Shown here one piece after another: positions 16,667 to 20,471 of a stretch of DNA of 20,471 nucleotides (position 1 is the stretch's first letter; each line of letters starts with the position of its first letter). The notes under the pieces are model-generated. The model was given only the letters and a program-made list of their open reading frames with translations, had not been told where the DNA came from and searched no databases. The translations under genes and the position numbers were made by a program. This DNA comes from Bacteroidota bacterium (GTDB lineage: Bacteria > Bacteroidota > Bacteroidia > AKYH767-A > OLB10), in NCBI GenBank assembly GCA_016717725.1, contig JADKFA010000035.1, forward strand, positions 1-20,471, in the 5' to 3' direction.

Positions 16667-18547
16667 CTATTTCGGCATTTTATAACCTTTCTCCTTTGCC
16701 ATTTTCTCTAGGCGCTGTTGAAACTTCGATTTAGTTTGACTAGTTGGACGCTTTTTATTCTCTTGAATTTTGCGATGAATTGCATCTTCATCCACAAAAG
16801 ACTTAAACAAATACTGTTGACCGACACTGATCATATTGGCTAGAAAATAATAGTAACTTAATCCAGCTGAATAATTATTAAACACTCCTAAAAATATGAT
16901 AGGCATCAAATACATCATCCACTTCATTTGTGGATTTGTCATCGCAGCACCTGAATTCACCTTCGTAATAATCAGTGTAGAGATGGTCATTAACAACGTC
17001 CACAAACTAACGTGATCGCCATAACCCCAAATATGAAACGGAAGGTCTAAGATGGAATCATACGTACTTAAATCTTTTGCCCAAAGAAAACTTTCTTGTC
17101 GAAGTTCTATTGACTGAGGAAAAAATCGAAACATTGCAATTAAGATAGGCATTTGTAACAGCATGGGCAAACAACCTCCCAAGGGACTCACGCCTGCCTT
17201 CTTATAAAGTGCCATCATTTCTTGCTGCAACTTCATGGGCTCCTCTTTATTATTTGCTTGAATCACTTCAATCTCTGGTTTCAAAACTTTCATTTTAGCC
17301 TGAGAGAGATAAGCTTTATAGGTGAGCGGCAAAAGCATTATTTTAATGGCAATCGTCAAGATGAGAATGATAATTCCATAATTCAAATCGAAACTATTCA
17401 AGAAATTAAAAATCGGAATAACTAAATATCGATTCACCCAACCAAAAATTCCCCATCCAAGTGGAATTTGTTTTTGAAGATCGTCGCCTGCTTTCTTTAA
17501 TAACTGATAATGGTTTGGACCGATATAAAAATGCATGGCAAAATTTTCACGCTGACCATGTGAATAAGGCAGCGTAAAAGCAACATTCATTTGCTTTACA
17601 TAACTATCACCTTCTTCTCCTGAAACCGTTTCAATTCTGGTAGGCTTATCAAAAGATTTTTGAGCAACTAAGGCTTGAGTAAAAAACTGTTGCTTCATCG
17701 AAACCCATTTCAACTTCGTTTTTATTTCTTCCGTCTCGTTTTCGGTCTCACTGAGGTAATCTACTTCCTTATCCTCATCAGCAAACATATAATAAATGGT
17801 AGAGTTGATACGCTCCGCATTCATGTCCTTCTCTTGCTTTTGAATTTGTTGTGTCCAATTCAACTCCACATAAGATGCATTACTTGCAATGATATCATTT
17901 ACACCAACAAAATTCACATTAAATCCAAGTATGTATTTATCGGCTGTTAAAGAATATTGATACTCAATATAACGGTCGGGGCTACCCGCATTTAAACGAT
18001 AAGAAAACACAGAACTATCTTTTCCCGTCACTACAAAACCTTTGCCTTGTGGTTGAAAAAACAAATTGTTTGTAGAAACGCTTCTATTTTGTGCAAAGAA
18101 ATTCAATCCAAAACTAGACGAGTCGCTTTCAAAAAGTCGAACGGGTTTACCTTCAGCTGTTTTATAGCTTTTCAGCTCCACTACCTTTACTCGACCACCT
18201 TTTGATGTGAGCGTAACCTTCATCACATCATTTTCAATAGTAACAAACTCCTCTTGTCCAGAAGCGGCGGATGCAAAAACACCTAATAAATCTTGAGCTT
18301 TTAATTGCTTGAGTGAATCGTTCAACAACGTATCATTCAAGACCGCATCAATAGGAGCATTCTGTTTTTCTTGAACGGTCTTTAAATTTGCAGCCTTCGT
18401 TATTGCTTCTTGTTGATCAACTTGAGCAATACTGTCTTGTTGTTTTTTAAGATTAGCGATTTCTTCATCGCTTGGTGCGTTTAAAACACTAAAACCGATA
18501 AGTATCAGGCCTATAAGAAATAGGCCAAGCATTGATTGACGATCCAT
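16667..18547 (-). CDS. yidC: Membrane protein insertase YidC
   Basis: Inner-membrane insertase, acting alone or with SecYEG to insert and fold membrane proteins. 626 residues, intact frame, in the usual size range of Bacteroidota YidC. The N-terminus MDRQSMLGLFLIGLILIGFS gives the first helix, followed by a charged Gln-rich linker, then the large periplasmic beta domain (about residues 95-350). The conserved insertase core follows, with YGIIILILTIAIKIMLLPL, the cytosolic hairpin (YLSQAKMKVLKPEIEVIQ), then KKAGVSPLGGCLPMLLQMPI and three further helices including ISVGQQYLF. The tail is Lys-rich (KSKFQQRLEKMAKEKGYKMP), fitting ribosome contact. It lies 64 bases after pyrG, in the order usual for the phylum, with its own promoter box. 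Confidence 0.97.
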   Translation of the reverse strand: MDRQSMLGLFLIGLILIGFSVLNAPSDEEIANLKKQQDSIAQVDQQEAITKAANLKTVQEKQNAPIDAVLNDTLLNDSLKQLKAQDLLGVFASAASGQEEFVTIENDVMKVTLTSKGGRVKVVELKSYKTAEGKPVRLFESDSSSFGLNFFAQNRSVSTNNLFFQPQGKGFVVTGKDSSVFSYRLNAGSPDRYIEYQYSLTADKYILGFNVNFVGVNDIIASNASYVELNWTQQIQKQEKDMNAERINSTIYYMFADEDKEVDYLSETENETEEIKTKLKWVSMKQQFFTQALVAQKSFDKPTRIETVSGEEGDSYVKQMNVAFTLPYSHGQRENFAMHFYIGPNHYQLLKKAGDDLQKQIPLGWGIFGWVNRYLVIPIFNFLNSFDLNYGIIILILTIAIKIMLLPLTYKAYLSQAKMKVLKPEIEVIQANNKEEPMKLQQEMMALYKKAGVSPLGGCLPMLLQMPILIAMFRFFPQSIELRQESFLWAKDLSTYDSILDLPFHIWGYGDHVSLWTLLMTISTLIITKVNSGAAMTNPQMKWMMYLMPIIFLGVFNNYSAGLSYYYFLANMISVGQQYLFKSFVDEDAIHRKIQENKKRPTSQTKSKFQQRLEKMAKEKGYKMPK

Positions 18548-18565
18548 TCAGGGTAAATTAAGGCG

Positions 18566-18573
18566 CAAAAGTA
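18566..18573 (-). promoter_or_regulatory. TACTTTTG -7 box before yidC
   Basis: TACTTTTG, continuing as TACTTTTGCGCC, is an exact TAnnTTTG match of the form common in Bacteroidota. It lies 18 bases before the yidC ATG in the pyrG-yidC gap. No TTG sits at a suitable distance upstream. It would let yidC be expressed independently of pyrG. Confidence 0.55.
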
Positions 18574-18611
18574 CACAATCCGAAGGGGATGGAGGTACTT
18601 TAATCCTCAAT

Positions 18612-20288
18612 TTATTTGGAAAGAGTAGCTGCTACCGATTCACTTTTCGTTTCAGAAATAATATTATTTGACTTTTCGAGTGCTGCTTTCACAAATCGAC
18701 TAAAAAGCGGATGTGGATTTAGTACTGTACTTTGATACTCAGGATGAAATTGCACACCTACAAACCATGGATGGTTTTTTACCTCCACTATTTCTACCAA
18801 ACCGCTATCTGGATTCGTACCAGATGCCACCATACCCGCTTTTTCAAAATCCTCTAAATATTTGTTATTAAACTCATATCGATGACGATGGCGCTCTGAA
18901 ATTTTTGTTTTACCATAAATACTATGTGCCTTAGTTCCTTTTATGATGGTACAAGGATATTCTCCAAGTCGCATAGTACCACCTTTATCAACAATTGTTT
19001 TCTGATCCGACATCATATCAATCACGGGATATTTCGTATTTGGATTTACTTCTGATGAATGAGCATCTTTAAATCCAATTACATTTCGGGCAAACTCAAC
19101 CACGGCACATTGCATTCCGAGACAAATACCTAAAAATGGAATTTTATGTTCACGAACAAATTTAATTGCGGCAATTTTACCTTCAATACCTCTTTCACCA
19201 AAACCTGGAGCTACTAAAACACCATTTAGATGTCCGAGCATACTCTTAACATTATTATCGTCAATTTTTTCAGAGGCAATCCATTCTAGTTTTACTTTAC
19301 ATTCATTCGTTACGCCAGCATGAATAAAAGCTTCAGCAATTGATTTATAGGCATCTTTTAACTCGATGTATTTACCAACAAGTCCGATAGTAACTTCATA
19401 AACAGGGTTTTTCAACTTTCCTAAAAAATCTTTCCATGCACCCATGTCAGGTTCATGCTTCAATGCTAATTTCAACTTATTCAACACCACTTTATCCAAT
19501 TGTTCCTTCAACATCAGAAGGGGAACTTCATAGATCGTAGAAGCGTCGATCGATTCAATAACGGCATTGATATTTACATTACAGAAAAGCGCAATTTTCC
19601 TTCTGATATCATTCGAAATATGATGTTCTGTTCTACAAACTAATACATCGGGTTGAATTCCGTACTCGAGCAACATCTTTACAGAATGTTGAGTAGGTTT
19701 AGTCTTTAACTCGCCGGTGGTTTTCAAATAAGGAATTAAGGTAAGATGGATTACGGCAGTATTTGAAGAGCCCATCTCCCAAATCATTTGACGAACCGAC
19801 TCAATATAAGGTAGCGACTCAATATCACCTACGGTACCTCCTATTTCGGTAATGACAATATCGTACTCACCTGTTTCTCCAAGTAATTGTATACTTCGCT
19901 TAATTTCATCTGTAATATGTGGGATTACCTGAACGGTTTTTCCAAGATAAGCGCCTTCTCTTTCACGTCGAATCACGGTTTGATAAATTCGACCTGTGGT
20001 TACGTTGTTGGCTTGAGAAGTAGGTGTGTCCAAAAAACGCTCATAGTGACCAAGATCCAAATCTGTTTCAGCACCATCATTTGTTACATAACATTCGCCA
20101 TGCTCATAGGGATTCAGTGTACCTGGATCAATATTAATGTATGGATCCAATTTTTGAATGGTTACCCGATACCCTCTAGCCTGTAGTAGTTTAGCTAATG
20201 ATGCGGAGATAATTCCTTTACCTAATGACGATGTTACTCCGCCCGTTACAAATAAATAACGAACCGATGTAGGATTAATGGGAGACAT
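18612..20288 (-). CDS. pyrG: CTP synthase
   Basis: Makes CTP from UTP, ATP and glutamine in the cytosol, the last step of pyrimidine nucleotide synthesis. The N-terminal synthase domain has RYLFVTGGVTSSLGKGIISA (P-loop), YINIDPGTLNPYEHGECYVT, then DGAETDLDLGHYERFL and EIGGTVGDIESLPYIE. The C-terminal class I glutamine amidotransferase domain has FLGICLGMQCAVVEFARN with the nucleophile Cys, and FVGVQFHPEYQSTVLNPHP with the catalytic His and Glu. The frame is intact. I chose ATG 20288 (558 residues) over an in-frame TTG at 20318, because a well-formed promoter overlaps the region between them; family proteins start close to MSP...RYLFVTGG. A Ser/Glu-rich tail of about 20 residues follows the amidotransferase domain. 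Confidence 0.97.
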   Translation of the reverse strand: MSPINPTSVRYLFVTGGVTSSLGKGIISASLAKLLQARGYRVTIQKLDPYINIDPGTLNPYEHGECYVTNDGAETDLDLGHYERFLDTPTSQANNVTTGRIYQTVIRREREGAYLGKTVQVIPHITDEIKRSIQLLGETGEYDIVITEIGGTVGDIESLPYIESVRQMIWEMGSSNTAVIHLTLIPYLKTTGELKTKPTQHSVKMLLEYGIQPDVLVCRTEHHISNDIRRKIALFCNVNINAVIESIDASTIYEVPLLMLKEQLDKVVLNKLKLALKHEPDMGAWKDFLGKLKNPVYEVTIGLVGKYIELKDAYKSIAEAFIHAGVTNECKVKLEWIASEKIDDNNVKSMLGHLNGVLVAPGFGERGIEGKIAAIKFVREHKIPFLGICLGMQCAVVEFARNVIGFKDAHSSEVNPNTKYPVIDMMSDQKTIVDKGGTMRLGEYPCTIIKGTKAHSIYGKTKISERHRHRYEFNNKYLEDFEKAGMVASGTNPDSGLVEIVEVKNHPWFVGVQFHPEYQSTVLNPHPLFSRFVKAALEKSNNIISETKSESVAATLSK

Positions 20289-20305
20289 GTGAACCGGATT
20301 TGCGA

Positions 20306-20335
20306 CAAAATTAGACAAAGAAATTGGGGGAGCAA
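20306..20335 (-). promoter_or_regulatory. Promoter of pyrG: TTG-N19-TAATTTTG
   Basis: On the minus strand TTG (20335-20333), a 19-base spacer and TAATTTTG (20313-20306) fit the Bacteroidota promoter consensus TTG-N17-23-TAnnTTTG. A start of transcription near 20300 puts the ATG at 20288 within a short leader and rules against translation from the TTG at 20318. This is the best promoter in the window. Confidence 0.7.
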
Positions 20336-20471
20336 GGAATAAATTAAAATAGGCGTAATTTGGCTGAAACTAAAAATATCATATTATTGATTATGTGATA
20401 TTTATGGGTAAATTTAAAGTTGATTTTATTTGTAGATATATTATTCCATCAACAAAATTAAAACATGATGG
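20336..20471. other. Upstream region of pyrG, right edge of window
   Basis: 136 bases of A+T-rich sequence with no convincing gene on either strand up to the window edge. It presumably belongs to the spacer before pyrG. I see no hairpin leader of the kind that would suggest attenuation. Confidence 0.4.

Noticed and set aside
1..20471. Mobile element, phage, CRISPR or restriction system
   Set aside because: No transposase, integrase, terminal inverted repeats, regularly spaced repeats or cas genes were seen. The HSDR_N protein has no HsdM or HsdS partner and no helicase part.

Overview
The window reads as chromosomal DNA of a Bacteroidota bacterium (flavobacterial, sphingobacterial or chitinophagal type; I cannot be more exact). 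The grounds are: low G+C; TAnnTTTG-type -7 promoter boxes with almost no Shine-Dalgarno sequences; a GWxTD-domain lipoprotein; a stand-alone HSDR_N protein; the Bacteroidota-type AMP nucleosidase; a surface protein with a BNR-associated N-terminal domain; and the pyrG-yidC gene order. I see no tRNA, rRNA, CRISPR array, insertion sequence, phage gene or attachment site.

Layout. From 223 to 5755 a minus-strand block reads, in transcription order, HSDR_N-domain protein, rmuC, GWxTD lipoprotein, rlmB and a membrane glycosyltransferase of GT39 type. The last four lie 6 to 32 bases apart and look like one operon. From 5819 to 8412 a plus-strand operon follows: amn (AMP nucleosidase), holA (DNA polymerase III delta) and mqnA (first step of the futalosine route to menaquinone). 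From 8432 to 11094 there is a signalling island: a membrane-bound PAS histidine kinase and a divergent single-domain response regulator, with a 95-residue protein of unknown function after the kinase. From 11157 to 14611 lie a PLP enzyme of the alpha-oxoamine synthase family and an N-terminally anchored surface protein. From 14769 to 20288 come hpd (tyrosine catabolism), a DUF6438 lipoprotein, yidC and pyrG, all on the minus strand and each apparently with its own promoter or terminator.

Data quality dominates the reading. The right-hand genes (DUF6438 lipoprotein, yidC, pyrG) are intact. Moving left, reading frames break more and more often, until the glycosyltransferase and rlmB near the left end change frame every few tens of bases. 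Protein-level conservation continues across the breaks, even in housekeeping genes such as holA, rmuC, mqnA and rlmB. I therefore interpret most breaks as indel errors in the sequence, not gene decay. Gene spans below run from the first plausible start to the last plausible stop and ignore the breaks. One lesion differs: the PLP enzyme has a clean in-frame TGA with the frame kept on both sides.

Functionally this is core metabolism and envelope biology: nucleotide salvage and CTP synthesis, menaquinone and tyrosine metabolism, DNA replication and repair, membrane protein insertion, a two-component system and a few surface proteins. I did not find a clearly new multi-gene system. The items most worth a second look are the stand-alone nuclease-like HSDR_N protein, the anchored surface protein, the unassigned oxoamine synthase with its TGA, and the kinase/regulator pair.
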